The position numbers and the translations under genes were made by a program. The notes under the pieces were generated by a model. That model made no database searches and was not told the DNA's origin. It saw only the letters and a program-made list of their open reading frames with translations. From contig AZIN01000001.1 of the NCBI GenBank assembly GCA_000511875.1, positions 1,433,332 through 1,497,331 on the forward strand: a stretch of 64,000 bases of DNA, written 5' to 3'. Position 1 is the stretch's first letter. Each line of letters opens with the position of its first letter. This stretch comes from Gammaproteobacteria bacterium MOLA455 (lineage in GTDB: Bacteria > Pseudomonadota > Gammaproteobacteria > Pseudomonadales > Porticoccaceae). Shown here piece after piece: positions 35,838 through 45,810 of this stretch.

Positions 35838-38090
35838 TTATTTACTCTCAACATCTAACTTATCAACCTTCTGAAAACCCCGTGGCAGTTTGTGTCCGCG
35901 TCGCCCGCGTTCGCCGCTGTAGTGCTCGAGGTCTTTGGCCTTCATTACAAGGTAGCGCTTGCCTGAGTGAACTACAAGTGAATCGCATGCAGAAACGACG
36001 CCATAGTCGATAACGAACTCTTCTCGAGTCTGGAGTCGCGAGCCGGGGATGTTGATGATCTTGTTGCCTTTACCCTTTGCTAGCTCCGGCAGTTCGGCGA
36101 TTGGGAAGACTAGCAAACGCCCTTCATTAGTGACGGCGGCGATCTGTGCGTTGGCATCGTTGACCATTTTCGGCGAGAGAATTTTCGCGCCCTTGGGCAA
36201 TGAGACCACGGCCTTGCCGGCGCGGTTTTTAGTGTAGAGGTCGCCAATTTTGCCGATAAAGCCATAACCCGCATCAGTTCCCAAAAGGACTTTCTGGTCA
36301 TCTGCGCCCATTATTACGTCGGTGAACAGTGCGCCTGAAGAGACGTTGAGTCGTCCGGTGGCGGGTTCTCCCTGACCTCGTGCTGAGGGCAATGTGTGCC
36401 CGGCGAGGGCATAGAAGCGCCCGACGGAGTCCTGCAGGAAGACATTTTGATTACTGCGTCCACAGGCGGCGGAGAGGAACTTGTCACCGGATTTGTAGCT
36501 CAGGGTAGTGGGATCTATATCGTGGCCTTTGGCACCGCGTATCCAACCTTTATCCGAGAGTACCACGGTGATCGGCTCGGCGGTGAGCAAATCTTTTTCG
36601 TTAAACGCCTGTGACTCGCCACGTGAAACTAGCGGGGAACGGCGCTCGTCGCCAAATTCTTCGGCAGCGGCTTTGAGTTCTTTTTTAACCAGGGTTTTTA
36701 AACGCATCTCTGAACCGAGAAGCAATTCCAATTCGGCTTTCTCTTTGGCTAATTCGTCCTGCTCGGCGCGGATTTTAAACTCTTCAAGACGGGCTAACTG
36801 ACGTAACTTGGTGTCGAGGATATATTCCGCTTGAGTATCCGAGAGAGCAAAGCGGGCGATGAGCGCCGCCTTGGGTTCGTCTTCGGTACGAATCAGATTA
36901 ATCACTTCATCGATATTCAAAAAGGCGATCAACAAACCGTCTAAGAGGTGCAGACGCTTGTCGACTTTTTCTAGACGGTAGCTGAGACGACGACGGGTGA
37001 CATCGGTGCGAAACAGCAGCCAGTCTTTAATAATCTGGCGCAGGTTCATGACGCCGGGCTTGCCGTTGATACCGATAATGTTGAGGTTAACTCTGTAGCT
37101 TCTCTCGAGGTCACAGGTGGCAAATAGGTGGTCCATCAGGGCGTCGAGATCAACGCGATTAGAGCGCGGGGTGATCACTAGACGAGTTGGGTTTTCATGG
37201 TCTGACTCATCGCGGAGGTCTTCGACCATGGGCAACTTTTTGTTGCGCATCTGGGCGGCGATCTGTTCGAGAATCTTTGAGCCTGAGGCCTGGAACGGCA
37301 GTGCGGTGACGATAATGTCTCCATCTTCGCGGTGCCAGATGGCGCGCATTTTGATCGAACCGCGACCCGTCTCATAGACATTTTGAATATCTTTTTGTGA
37401 GGTGATAATTTCGGCGTCGGTGGGATAGTCCGGGGCTTTGATAAACTCCATCAGCTCGGCCACATCGGCTTTCGGGTTGTCGAGCATATGCAAGCAAGCG
37501 CTCACTACTTCATTTAGGTTGTGAGGCGGGATATCTGTGGCCATACCGACGGCGATACCGGTGGTACCGTTGAGCAGCACATTGGGCACTCGTGCCGGAA
37601 GGATTTCCGGCTCGTCCATGGTAGCGTCAAAGTTGGGTCGCCAGTTGGCGGTTCCCTGCCCCAGTTCGGAGAGCAGTGCATCGGCATATTTGGAGAGCTT
37701 GGATTCTGTGTATCGCATGGCGGCAAATGACTTTGGATCATCTGCAGAACCCCAGTTGCCCTGACCGTCCACTAATGGATAGCGATAGGAGAATGGCTGG
37801 GCCATAAGTACCATGGCTTCATAGACAGCGCTGTCGCCGTGGGGATGATATTTACCAATTACATCGCCGACGGTTCGCGCGGATTTTTTATACTTAGCAT
37901 TGGCTTTGAGGCCGAGTTCGCTCATGGCGTAGACGATGCGCCGCTGAACCGGCTTTAGGCCATCGCCAATATGCGGCAGTGCCCGGTCGAGAATGACGTA
38001 CATGGAGTAGTCTAGGTAGGCCTGCTCAACATATTCGCTTATGGGTCGGCGCTCCAACCCTTCGCTATTAAAATTGACGATATCGTTCAT
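35838..38090 (-). CDS. parC: DNA topoisomerase IV subunit A
   Basis: The 750-residue protein has the catalytic Tyr127 in AMRYTESKL and the quinolone region [13 protein letters not shown] with Ser87, the wild-type residue at the E. coli Ser80 place. The C-terminal beta-pinwheel is short and ends near [15 protein letters not shown]. ParC cuts and rejoins DNA in the topoisomerase IV heterotetramer that decatenates chromosomes. It starts 40 bp after the parE stop, so the subunits are probably cotranscribed. Confidence 0.97.
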   Translation of the reverse strand: MNDIVNFNSEGLERRPISEYVEQAYLDYSMYVILDRALPHIGDGLKPVQRRIVYAMSELGLKANAKYKKSARTVGDVIGKYHPHGDSAVYEAMVLMAQPFSYRYPLVDGQGNWGSADDPKSFAAMRYTESKLSKYADALLSELGQGTANWRPNFDATMDEPEILPARVPNVLLNGTTGIAVGMATDIPPHNLNEVVSACLHMLDNPKADVAELMEFIKAPDYPTDAEIITSQKDIQNVYETGRGSIKMRAIWHREDGDIIVTALPFQASGSKILEQIAAQMRNKKLPMVEDLRDESDHENPTRLVITPRSNRVDLDALMDHLFATCDLERSYRVNLNIIGINGKPGVMNLRQIIKDWLLFRTDVTRRRLSYRLEKVDKRLHLLDGLLIAFLNIDEVINLIRTEDEPKAALIARFALSDTQAEYILDTKLRQLARLEEFKIRAEQDELAKEKAELELLLGSEMRLKTLVKKELKAAAEEFGDERRSPLVSRGESQAFNEKDLLTAEPITVVLSDKGWIRGAKGHDIDPTTLSYKSGDKFLSAACGRSNQNVFLQDSVGRFYALAGHTLPSARGQGEPATGRLNVSSGALFTDVIMGADDQKVLLGTDAGYGFIGKIGDLYTKNRAGKAVVSLPKGAKILSPKMVNDANAQIAAVTNEGRLLVFPIAELPELAKGKGNKIINIPGSRLQTREEFVIDYGVVSACDSLVVHSGKRYLVMKAKDLEHYSGERGRRGHKLPRGFQKVDKLDVESK

Positions 38091-38130
38091 CGTTTTTCCT
38101 ATTTATAAAAACACTTAAATTATCAAACAG

Positions 38131-40023
38131 TTAAAGATCGGCTATGCCAGCCAGGTTGCCTTTGCTTTCAAGCCAGGTACGACGGTCAGACGCGCGCTTC
38201 TTGGCCAGCAACATGTCCATTATTGAGTCGGTATTATCATCCACATCCACGGTGAGCTGCACCAGACGGCGGGTATCTGGGTTCATGGTGGTTTCGCGCA
38301 GCTGTAACGGGTTCATTTCTCCCAGTCCTTTAAAGCGCTGCACATTGACCTTGCCGCGCTTGTTATCGGCTTCAATGCGGTCGAGGATGCCCTGCTTTTC
38401 CGACTCATCGAGGGCGTAATAGACTTCTTTGCCAACGTCTATGCGGAACAGTGGTGGCATAGCCACATAAACATGTCCGGCGCTGACTAGAGAGCGGAAG
38501 TGACGGACAAATAGCGCGCAGATCAGAGTCGCAATATGCAGTCCATCGGAGTCGGCATCGGCGAGGATGCAGACTTTGTGATAGCGCAGTTTGTCGAGAT
38601 TATCGATGGCGGGATCTATGCCCAGGGCCACGGAGATATCGTGGACTTCCTGAGAACCGAGGATCTCTTGAGATTCCACTTCCCAGGTATTGAGAATCTT
38701 GCCACGCAGGGGCATGATCGCCTGATGTTCACGGTTGCGGGCCTGCTTAGCAGAACCACCAGCAGAGTCTCCCTCGACAAAGAATATTTCACAGCGCTCT
38801 GGCTCGCCACTGGAACAATCGGCCAGTTTTCCCGGCAGTGCTGGGCCCTGAGTGATCTTTTTACGGACAACTTTTTTACTCGCACGCATGCGGCTCTGGG
38901 CGCTGAAGATACAGAGTTCAGCAAGTTTTTCAGCCTCTTCTGTGTGCTGATTGAGCCACAGACTAAAGGAGTCTTTCACCACACCGGAAACAAAGGCTGC
39001 GGCCTGTCGCGATGACAGACGATCTTTGGTCTGACCGGAGAACTGGGGATCTTCAAGCTTCGATGAAAGCACAAAGCTACAGCGATCCCAGATATCGTCT
39101 GGAGTCAGTTTGACCCCTCGAGGCAGCAGGTTTCTAAATTCACAGAATTCACGCATGGCATCCAAAAGACCGGTGCGCAGACCGTTGACGTGGGTGCCTC
39201 CCTGGGGAGTGGGGATCAGATTAACGTAGCTCTCCTGCACCAAATCGCCACCATCGGGCATCCACTGCACGGCCCAGTCAGCCGCTTCATTGGCTGCGGA
39301 ATAGGTTCCGATAAAAGGTGTGGCGGGTAATACATCCCAGCCTGCTAGCGCACCAGACAGATAGTCTTGCAGGCCGTCCTGATAGTGCCACTCTTCGCTC
39401 TCACCACTATTTTCGTCGTAGAAGCTCACGGTTAAACCACTGCAGAGTACCGCTTTGGCGCGCAACACATGGCGCAAACGCAGCAGCGAGAACTTAACCG
39501 AGTCGAAGTAAATCGGGTTGGGCCAGAAGCGCAGAATGGTCCCTGTATTGCGCTGGCCGCAGCTGTCAATCACTTGTAGATCTGTGGTCTTGTCGCCATT
39601 GGCAAAGGTGATCTGATGGACACTGCCACCGCGCTTTACCGTCAGTTCAAGCTTGTCGGAGAGGGCGTTGACCACCGAGACACCCACGCCGTGGAGACCA
39701 CCGGAGAACTGGTAATTTTTGTTCGAGAACTTGCCTCCGGAGTGAAGAGTCGAGAGAATCACTTCGACACCGGGAATACCCTGCTCTGGGTGAATATCCA
39801 CGGGCATGCCGCGGCCATCATCACAGACCGAGAGAGAGCCATCCTTGTGCAGGGTCACATCAATACGACTGGCATGTCCGGCCAAGGCTTCATCGACACT
39901 GTTATCTATGACCTCTTGGGCCAGGTGATTGGGTCGGCTGGTGTCGGTGTACATTCCCGGGCGCTTGCGCACCGGGTCTAGTCCGGTGAGGACTTCAATA
40001 TCTTCTGCGTTATATGTGCTCAT
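38131..40023 (-). CDS. parE: DNA topoisomerase IV subunit B
   Basis: The 630-residue protein has a GHKL ATPase domain (VIDNSVDEALAG, CDDGRGMPVD, GLHGVGVSVVNAL), a transducer domain and a TOPRIM domain with EGDSAGGSAKQ and DADSDGLHI. The absence of the gyrase insertion and the adjacency to parC identify ParE. It hydrolyses ATP to drive strand passage. Five bp separate it from the yqiA stop. Confidence 0.97.
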   Translation of the reverse strand: MSTYNAEDIEVLTGLDPVRKRPGMYTDTSRPNHLAQEVIDNSVDEALAGHASRIDVTLHKDGSLSVCDDGRGMPVDIHPEQGIPGVEVILSTLHSGGKFSNKNYQFSGGLHGVGVSVVNALSDKLELTVKRGGSVHQITFANGDKTTDLQVIDSCGQRNTGTILRFWPNPIYFDSVKFSLLRLRHVLRAKAVLCSGLTVSFYDENSGESEEWHYQDGLQDYLSGALAGWDVLPATPFIGTYSAANEAADWAVQWMPDGGDLVQESYVNLIPTPQGGTHVNGLRTGLLDAMREFCEFRNLLPRGVKLTPDDIWDRCSFVLSSKLEDPQFSGQTKDRLSSRQAAAFVSGVVKDSFSLWLNQHTEEAEKLAELCIFSAQSRMRASKKVVRKKITQGPALPGKLADCSSGEPERCEIFFVEGDSAGGSAKQARNREHQAIMPLRGKILNTWEVESQEILGSQEVHDISVALGIDPAIDNLDKLRYHKVCILADADSDGLHIATLICALFVRHFRSLVSAGHVYVAMPPLFRIDVGKEVYYALDESEKQGILDRIEADNKRGKVNVQRFKGLGEMNPLQLRETTMNPDTRRLVQLTVDVDDNTDSIMDMLLAKKRASDRRTWLESKGNLAGIADL

Positions 40024-40028
40024 ACGCC

Positions 40029-40646
40029 CTACAGGTCAGATTGTAATTGTGAGTTGCTCGGAACCGCCGACAGTAAGAACTGGTAGACGGTTTCCAAGTG
40101 TCGATGATAATCAATAAAGCTGTGATCGCCACCGGATTCGAGAATTATTTTGCAGCCTCGGTAGCGCTGCTCGGCATCTCGATAATCAAGCACTTCATCA
40201 CCGCTTTGCAATAGCACCAGGTAATTATTTTTATTTTTTATCGCGGTTGGGTCCCAGCGCTGATATTCATCGATGTGATACGGCTCGAATAGCCAGGTTT
40301 CGCCACTGTGATAGTTGCTGTTGACACCGAGCCATTTATTCAAACCCCGAGCCGGGCTTACCGCCGGATTGATCAACACAGCTGCAACATTAAATTCAGC
40401 ATAGCGCTCGGCCAAACAGCTGGCGAAAAAACCGCCCATGGAGCTACCAATAATGAATACTGGCTCTGGCAGATGCGCCTCGACTATCTCGCATAACAGC
40501 GCCATAGCCCGATCAGCGTAAGGTGGCAGCGAGGGACAAATAAACTCTATTCCCGAGGCATTCTGCCCGAACCACTGCTGGGTCTGCTGCGCCTTCGCGG
40601 ACTCTGGCGAACTGTTAAACCCATGTAAATAAAGCAGCGTTGGCAT
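40029..40646 (-). CDS. yqiA: YqiA-family esterase
   Basis: The 205-residue alpha/beta hydrolase has LLYLHGFNSSPESAKAQQ at the start, nucleophile motif IGSSMGGFFA and terminal GGDHSFIDY with the catalytic His. This is the YqiA signature; E. coli YqiA has carboxylesterase activity on short acyl esters, with no known physiological role. ATG 40646 is preferred because MPTLLYLHGF matches the family start. It lies between cpdA and parE as in E. coli. Confidence 0.93.
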   Translation of the reverse strand: MPTLLYLHGFNSSPESAKAQQTQQWFGQNASGIEFICPSLPPYADRAMALLCEIVEAHLPEPVFIIGSSMGGFFASCLAERYAEFNVAAVLINPAVSPARGLNKWLGVNSNYHSGETWLFEPYHIDEYQRWDPTAIKNKNNYLVLLQSGDEVLDYRDAEQRYRGCKIILESGGDHSFIDYHRHLETVYQFLLSAVPSNSQLQSDL

Positions 40647-40748
40647 TGACGGCAATCTATTTTTTGGAAGGCGACATTATAGCCAAAGCTATGGCTTTAG
40701 GGTCGATTGATTGCGCGACAAGTGAATAGCTGAGGCTCGAGGAGCGGA

Positions 40749-41534
40749 TTAATAACCGGCGCAGCTGCGATCGCACTGCTGGGCAAAATCTTTGAGAAAT
40801 TCGACGCCGGTGTTAAGGCTACCGTCCTCATGCAAATCCAGCCAGCGATAGCCGGGAGGTTTATCGGCGAGACGAAAGTCATGGCTGTGCTGCTCGAATT
40901 GAACACAGCTTGAGGGTGTTGAATAGACCGGGATATTTCCCCAGAGACTGTCATGGTGCTGATGCACGTGACCTGTGACTACCGCCTTTACCTGCCCATG
41001 GGCCGCAAGCAGATCGTAGAGACGCTGATGATTGTCGATTTGCTGCTGGTCGAGCCAGGCGGAATTAACCAGCACTGGTGAGTGATGCACCGCCACTAAG
41101 ACAAACTTGCTGGCTAGCTGCTTTAAACTCTGCTCAGCGAACTGAAGCTCTGCTTCAGAAAAATGTCCGCCAGGCTGACCCACTTTGGAGCTGTCTAATA
41201 AAATTATGCTCCAGGCACCAGCTTCGTAAATACGCACTCGCGGGAAGGCTGTCAGATTGGCCTCCATGGTCTCGAGATGATCATGATTGCCTGGCAACCA
41301 AAGTGCCTGGCGTTGCTTTTCTGCAAGGGTTTTATTCAGCAGTTGGTAGGCGCCGGCCTGACAGTCGCTGGCCAGATCACCGGTAAGTAGCAACAAGTTA
41401 TCGCCGCGACCCTGATCATCCGAGGCTTGTAGTGCAGCTTTAAAACCCTCAAAGGTGGTGACGCCGCCGAGGGTTTCCTGCTCGTTTGCACCCAGGTGCA
41501 AATCGGTGATTTGGGTAATATGCACTGTACTCAT
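40749..41534 (-). CDS. cpdA: 3',5'-cyclic AMP phosphodiesterase
   Basis: The 261-residue calcineurin-type metallophosphoesterase has all metal motifs: DLHLG (11-15), TGDLASD, LPGNHDH and VVTGHVHQHHD. CpdA breaks down cAMP to AMP and so tunes CRP signalling. Its place between yqiB and yqiA is the conserved gammaproteobacterial order. A gap of about 100 bp separates it from yqiA. Confidence 0.93.
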   Translation of the reverse strand: MSTVHITQITDLHLGANEQETLGGVTTFEGFKAALQASDDQGRGDNLLLLTGDLASDCQAGAYQLLNKTLAEKQRQALWLPGNHDHLETMEANLTAFPRVRIYEAGAWSIILLDSSKVGQPGGHFSEAELQFAEQSLKQLASKFVLVAVHHSPVLVNSAWLDQQQIDNHQRLYDLLAAHGQVKAVVTGHVHQHHDSLWGNIPVYSTPSSCVQFEQHSHDFRLADKPPGYRWLDLHEDGSLNTGVEFLKDFAQQCDRSCAGY

Positions 41535-41583
41535 GGAATCTCTCGCGCTGCCTTACTGTCAGTTTATGGGGAAAAGTGGCGGC

Positions 41584-42036
41584 TTAAAGGGACACTTTTA
41601 CTTTGCTCATGCCATGACTTAAACCATGAGCTAACAGGTCACTTAAAAACATGTTCCACTGCCATTTTTCATCCGGCGCCTGCATTGACGATTTTTCTGC
41701 CAGCTCCCAGGGGATAGTTCTGTCGCTGCACCATTCCACCACTTCAGCCATTTTCGCATCGTGATAGATGCGCACTTTAATCTGAATCTCTGGCAACCAC
41801 TCTGGTCTTGCGCTTTTGGCAGAGATACTTAAAAGGTGCGTATAGCGCGTGACCTCATCTGTACGAAGATGCATGCCACTGTTCGACTCATGGGTGAAAT
41901 CCACGCCAATACTTTGACCCAGCTGCGGCGGCCCCGGCATCAGTCTCAGCAGACGCACGTAATTGAGCTCACACTCGCCGTGCAGGCGCTGCAGATTGTG
42001 TCGTTGACGTCGGCGTTCAGATACTGACAAAGTCAT
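41584..42036 (-). CDS. yqiB: DUF1249 protein YqiB
   Basis: The 150-residue soluble protein is recognised by its position and by NYVRLLRLMPG, RLMPG-like N-terminal and YHDAKMAEVVEWC motifs typical of DUF1249. No catalytic motif is obvious and no function is known for the family. It sits between nudF and cpdA as in E. coli, with gaps of about 50-60 bp, consistent with one operon. Confidence 0.9.
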   Translation of the reverse strand: MTLSVSERRRQRHNLQRLHGECELNYVRLLRLMPGPPQLGQSIGVDFTHESNSGMHLRTDEVTRYTHLLSISAKSARPEWLPEIQIKVRIYHDAKMAEVVEWCSDRTIPWELAEKSSMQAPDEKWQWNMFLSDLLAHGLSHGMSKVKVSL

Positions 42037-42096
42037 TACTCGCTGGTCGTGATGCAGTTAGCTTTTTCACTTTAGTGGCTTTTATTAGGCTGATAT

Positions 42097-42711
42097 TCAA
42101 GACTCAAGTCTCAACTGCTGGTGGTTTAATTGTAGCCAAAACAATGCAACTGACATGGCCGCGCTATTGAGGAGGCCCTGTGAAAACGCCTCCATGGTCT
42201 CAGCGTAGGACCAAACGTGCAGCAGAATATCTTCGCTCTCGCCATCTACCCCAAAGATGCCGCCGCGCTCGCGGAGATCCGCAAGACCACAGAAGAGGTG
42301 CATTTTTTCGTCTGTGCCACCGGAGCTGACCAGATAGTCGCAGATCGGCAGCAATTTTTCCACTTCAACTCCGCTCTCTTCCTCTAGCTCTCTAGCTGCA
42401 ACTTGCTCAAGGCTCTCTCCCGGCTCGATCATGCCGGCAATAACTTCATACTGCCAGGGACCACCGGCTTCATTTAGCGCACCTGGTCGAAACTGTTCGA
42501 TTAGACCAACCCGGTGATTGCGGGGATCATAAAGCAGGACGCCCACCGCATCGCCTCGTTGGAATAGCTCGCGACGCAGCGGTTTACTCCAACCACCGCC
42601 AAACAATCGGTGCTCAACAGTCATTCGAGTCATTTTAAAAAAGCCCTGAAAGACTGTCTCGGTAGATTTAAGCCGATAGTCCGAAGGGCCGAAGCGGTGT
42701 TTTTTGTCCAT
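42097..42711 (-). CDS. nudF: ADP-ribose pyrophosphatase (Nudix)
   Basis: The 204-residue protein has a full Nudix box at 93-115 (G at 93, E99, REL at 107-109, EEESG at 110-114). The GGPWQYEV.AGMIEPGE stretch before and inside it is characteristic of NudF. It hydrolyses ADP-ribose to AMP and ribose-5-phosphate as a dimer. It is the first gene of the nudF-yqiB-cpdA-yqiA-parE-parC series and is divergent from tolC, as in E. coli. Confidence 0.94.
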   Translation of the reverse strand: MDKKHRFGPSDYRLKSTETVFQGFFKMTRMTVEHRLFGGGWSKPLRRELFQRGDAVGVLLYDPRNHRVGLIEQFRPGALNEAGGPWQYEVIAGMIEPGESLEQVAARELEEESGVEVEKLLPICDYLVSSGGTDEKMHLFCGLADLRERGGIFGVDGESEDILLHVWSYAETMEAFSQGLLNSAAMSVALFWLQLNHQQLRLES

Positions 42712-42814
42712 GGTCTGGGCATCACTCTCTGATTACATGTATCTCGAGTATCTTTTACGTTTGATCTTAAACTATTTGATCATTCAAACCGTCTAACCTT
42801 TAGTTCGGCGTAAC

Positions 42815-42865
42815 GCACCAGTTTTTCATGGCGCAACGATTTTGCAATCCGCACTAAACTGGTGC
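42815..42865. repeat. 10-bp inverted repeat in the nudF-tolC divergent region
   Basis: GCACCAGTTT (42815-42824) and AAACTGGTGC (42856-42865) are perfect complements separated by 31 bases. The pair lies 71 bp before tolC in a 224-bp divergent promoter region. With no T tract, a regulator site or cruciform is more likely than a terminator. The rest of the gap shows nothing I can name. Confidence 0.45.
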
Positions 42866-42935
42866 CTGGTCATTAAAGACAGCCTATGTCTTCGAGGTAA
42901 ACCTGCTAAACTACTGCCGTCCAAATGGAGGTCAT

Positions 42936-44300
42936 ATGCACATTGTTAAAAAACATTTTTTGATTGTTGCTGTCGCTTTTTTAGCCCCGCAGCTAGCGGT
43001 CTCTGATTCCCTTGTCGATATATATGAAAGTGCCCTGGAAAACGATCCCGTATTGAGAGCCGCAAGGGCTACTTTTAACGCTGACCGCGAAGGAAAAAAC
43101 ATCAGTCGCGCAGCGCTGCTGCCGCAATTGTCTATAACCGGCGAATACAAAGAGTCTGAAACTGACGATAGCTCCCCGCTATTTGGCACTGGCGGCACCA
43201 TTGATAGCGACAGCACTTCTTACGGCGCTTCTCTCAGCCAAGCTATTTTCGACATGCCCTCTTGGTACCGCTTTCAGGGCAGTAAGTCTCTGAGTGAAAG
43301 TGCTCGCGCGCAGTTCGCCGCAGATCAGCAGAGCCTTATCATTCGCGTCAGTAATGCTTACTTTAATGTGCTACGTGCCTACGACAATATGCAGACGCGC
43401 AATGCTGAAGAGCGTGCCATTCAGCGCCAGCTAGAACAGACTCGCGAACGTTTCGAAGTGGGCCTGCTGCCGGTTACTGATGTGCACGAAGCTCAGGCTG
43501 TTTACGACGATGCAGTTGTGAATAGTCTCGAAGCCCAGGGTGCATTGAATATCGCCTTTGAGCAGCTGCAAGTGCTGACCGGAGAAGAGCACAATGTGCT
43601 TGCCGGACTAGCAGAAAAATTTGTTGCCACTAACCCGCAACCACTAAGCAATAGCGAGTGGGTTGATTTTGCGACTGGTAATAATTATCCGCTCAAGGTC
43701 GCTAAGCTCGGCAAAGATGCTGCCTATAACAATGCCAAAGCAGCTGCCGCAGCGCGCCTGCCAAAGGTTACCGGCAGCGCCACATACTTTGACTCAGACT
43801 CCGATGGCACCAGATACAACGACCCCTTTGACAGCCAACAGGATGGCAATGCATTCGCGATCTCAGTGACTATGCCAATCTGGCTCGGCGGTTCACTGGA
43901 CGCCCAGCGTCGCCAAGCCAAGCAGCGGTCGATTGCCTCTGATGAGGGTTTTATTGCCGCCAAGCGCAATACGGTTCAGGCAGCTCGCTCTCTGCATCAG
44001 TTGGTCGTGACCAACACTGCACGAGTCAAAGCTCGCGCTCAGTCGATCATCTCGGCGGACAGCGCTCTGCAGGCTACTCAGGCGGGTTATGAAGTGGGCA
44101 CAAGAAATATTGTTGATGTGTTGGTGGCTCAGCGCACGGTCTTTCAGGCCCGTCGCAATTCTGCCAATGCCCGTTATGACTATATTTTGTCGATGATGCG
44201 GCTGAAGGAGGTGGCCGGTCAGCTATCTCCGGATGATGTCTATGAGCTCAATGCTTGGTTGGATCCGCAGTTGGTAATTAACAAAGCGGCCAATCAGTAA
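42936..44300 (+). CDS. tolC: Outer membrane efflux/secretion channel TolC
   Basis: The 454-residue protein has a signal peptide (cleavage near LAVSDS, ~23), then the duplicated outer membrane efflux protein domain with typical DIYESALENDPVLRAARA and the second repeat starting PLKVAKLGKDAAYNNAKAA. Two long helical hairpins and aromatic barrel segments are evident. It forms the trimeric duct for tripartite pumps and type I secretion. GGAGG six bases before ATG 42936 fixes the start. Its 3' end runs into a tandem repeat shared with waaA. Confidence 0.95.
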   Translation: MHIVKKHFLIVAVAFLAPQLAVSDSLVDIYESALENDPVLRAARATFNADREGKNISRAALLPQLSITGEYKESETDDSSPLFGTGGTIDSDSTSYGASLSQAIFDMPSWYRFQGSKSLSESARAQFAADQQSLIIRVSNAYFNVLRAYDNMQTRNAEERAIQRQLEQTRERFEVGLLPVTDVHEAQAVYDDAVVNSLEAQGALNIAFEQLQVLTGEEHNVLAGLAEKFVATNPQPLSNSEWVDFATGNNYPLKVAKLGKDAAYNNAKAAAAARLPKVTGSATYFDSDSDGTRYNDPFDSQQDGNAFAISVTMPIWLGGSLDAQRRQAKQRSIASDEGFIAAKRNTVQAARSLHQLVVTNTARVKARAQSIISADSALQATQAGYEVGTRNIVDVLVAQRTVFQARRNSANARYDYILSMMRLKEVAGQLSPDDVYELNAWLDPQLVINKAANQ

Positions 44301-44332
44301 GGTGATTTGAACGGCCTGAGAGGATGGATTTC

Positions 44333-44422
44333 TCAGGTCTCTTCATTGGCTCAGGGCTGTTTATTGGCTCAGGTCTTTTTATTGGCTCAGGGCTGTTTAT
44401 CTGCTCAGGGCTGTCTGTCCGC
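44333..44422. repeat. Five tandem 18-bp repeats at the tolC/waaA junction
   Basis: Five contiguous 18-base units start with TCAGG: 44333-44350, 44351-44368, 44369-44386, 44387-44404, 44405-44422. Units 2 and 4 differ at two positions (ending TTATTGGC or TTATCTGC); units 1 and 3 carry GTCT for GGCT. The waaA stop (44397-44399) falls inside unit 4, so the last WaaA residues are encoded by the repeat. The unit length is a multiple of three. Confidence 0.9.
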
Positions 44423-45704
44423 TCAAGCTGTTATCAATCACTACCAGCAATCTGTCTAGCGCACCGCGGTTTGCCTCAGCAACCTGCTGTGCTTGGCGAC
44501 CCATCTGCTGAGCCTGCTCTGGGTTTTTGATTAACGCTATTACCGCCTCGGCCAATGCCGCAGCATCCTCAACCAGAGAGAGCCCTCCAGCCTCGGCTAA
44601 TAGTCGCGATACCTCAGCAAAGTTAAACACTGATAACCCGCTCAGTGTCGGCTTGCCCCAGGCTGCAGGCTCGATCATATTGTGACCTCCGTTAGCGACC
44701 AAGCTGCCGCCAACAAAGGCGATATCGCAGGCGCCGAAGAATGTCATCAGTTCGCCCATGGTATCGCCAAGCAATATATCCGCTGTGTCAGTCAGATCAT
44801 TATTACTGCGCCGGGCCAGGCTGAAGCCAGCCTCGAGACAGAGATCCCCCACCTGATTAAAACGCTCCGGATGCCGGGGCACCAATACTAGCAGTGCGTC
44901 ATTCACTGACTGTTTGATCAGGCTAAAGGCTTGCAGAATAATTTCATCTTCACCGCGGTGGGTGCTGGCAGCGAGAAAAATTGGTCGCTGACTAGAGCCA
45001 CTCCACTGTTGCCTCAACGCCGCTGCACTCTGCCTAATCTGAATACTAAGATCGAGGTCAAATTTAATATTGCCACTGATATGAAGATTTTCTGCGGGTA
45101 ATCCAAGGGCTGTAAAGCGCACACCATCATCTCCATGCTGGGCTGCAACGGCAGTGAGTTGCGCAAACATCGGACTGCTCAGCCCCGACACTCGGCCGTA
45201 GCCGCGGGCGGATTTCTCAGAGAGCCGTGCATTGGCCAGAATCACCGGGATCTGACGTTTACAACAGGCGGCAACCGTATTCGGCCAGAGTTCGGTCTCC
45301 ATGATAATCAGCATCTTAGGCTGCACGCGCTTGAGAAAACGCGCCACTGCATCGGGCGCATCATAGGGTGCATAGCAGTGATCTACAGAGTCTCCAAAGG
45401 CAGCGGTAATGCGTTCAGACCCAGTGGGGGTCATACAGGTAATCAGCAAACGATGATCTGGGTATTTGGCCTGTAAGGCTTTTACCAAGGGCACTGCGGC
45501 GAGGGTTTCACCGACTGAAACGGCGTGCAGCCAGATGATATCTTTGCACAAATCAGAGGGCGTAAAAAAACCGAAGCGCTCAAGCCACCGCCCCGCATAG
45601 GCAGGCGCTTTTACGGCGCGGTAGAGTAGACGCAATAGAATAACAGGCGTAAAAAGATAGAATATGACTGAATAAATCAGTCTTGGCAAAAAGCGAAGTT
45701 TCAT
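44397..45704 (-). CDS. waaA: 3-deoxy-D-manno-octulosonic acid (Kdo) transferase
   Basis: The 435-residue GT-B transferase has an N-terminal membrane anchor (about 5-25, LIYSVIFYLFTPVILLRLLY), IWLHAVSVGE, the catalytic Glu region METELWPN, and FVGGSLVANGGHNMIEPAAWGKP in the donor half. It adds Kdo to lipid A on the inner face of the cytoplasmic membrane. ATG 45704 starts the conserved MKLRFLPRLIY; upstream in-frame GTG adds no family sequence. The last residues (SGQTALSR) come from the 18-bp repeat. Confidence 0.95.
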   Translation of the reverse strand: MKLRFLPRLIYSVIFYLFTPVILLRLLYRAVKAPAYAGRWLERFGFFTPSDLCKDIIWLHAVSVGETLAAVPLVKALQAKYPDHRLLITCMTPTGSERITAAFGDSVDHCYAPYDAPDAVARFLKRVQPKMLIIMETELWPNTVAACCKRQIPVILANARLSEKSARGYGRVSGLSSPMFAQLTAVAAQHGDDGVRFTALGLPAENLHISGNIKFDLDLSIQIRQSAAALRQQWSGSSQRPIFLAASTHRGEDEIILQAFSLIKQSVNDALLVLVPRHPERFNQVGDLCLEAGFSLARRSNNDLTDTADILLGDTMGELMTFFGACDIAFVGGSLVANGGHNMIEPAAWGKPTLSGLSVFNFAEVSRLLAEAGGLSLVEDAAALAEAVIALIKNPEQAQQMGRQAQQVAEANRGALDRLLVVIDNSLSGQTALSR

Positions 45705-45810
45705 GGTTCGGGCAGAATAACATAGCACCTAAATCAAAGCGCCTAACTCAAGAGAAATTATCGAATTTCTGCGCCCTCCTGAACCGGCCCCCATGCACTA
45801 TATTAAAGCG

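Noticed and set aside
38536-39015. Open frame of 159 codons on the plus strand inside parE
   Set aside because: It is a frame shadow of parE, whose motifs and full length are intact.
44333-44422. Short repeats considered as a CRISPR array
   Set aside because: The units are contiguous 18-mers without spacers, and no cas gene is present.
44324-44530. Open frame on the plus strand encoding repeated SGLFIG units after tolC
   Set aside because: It is created by the 18-bp (six-codon) tandem repeat, overlaps waaA antisense and has no ribosome site; treated as a repeat, not a gene.
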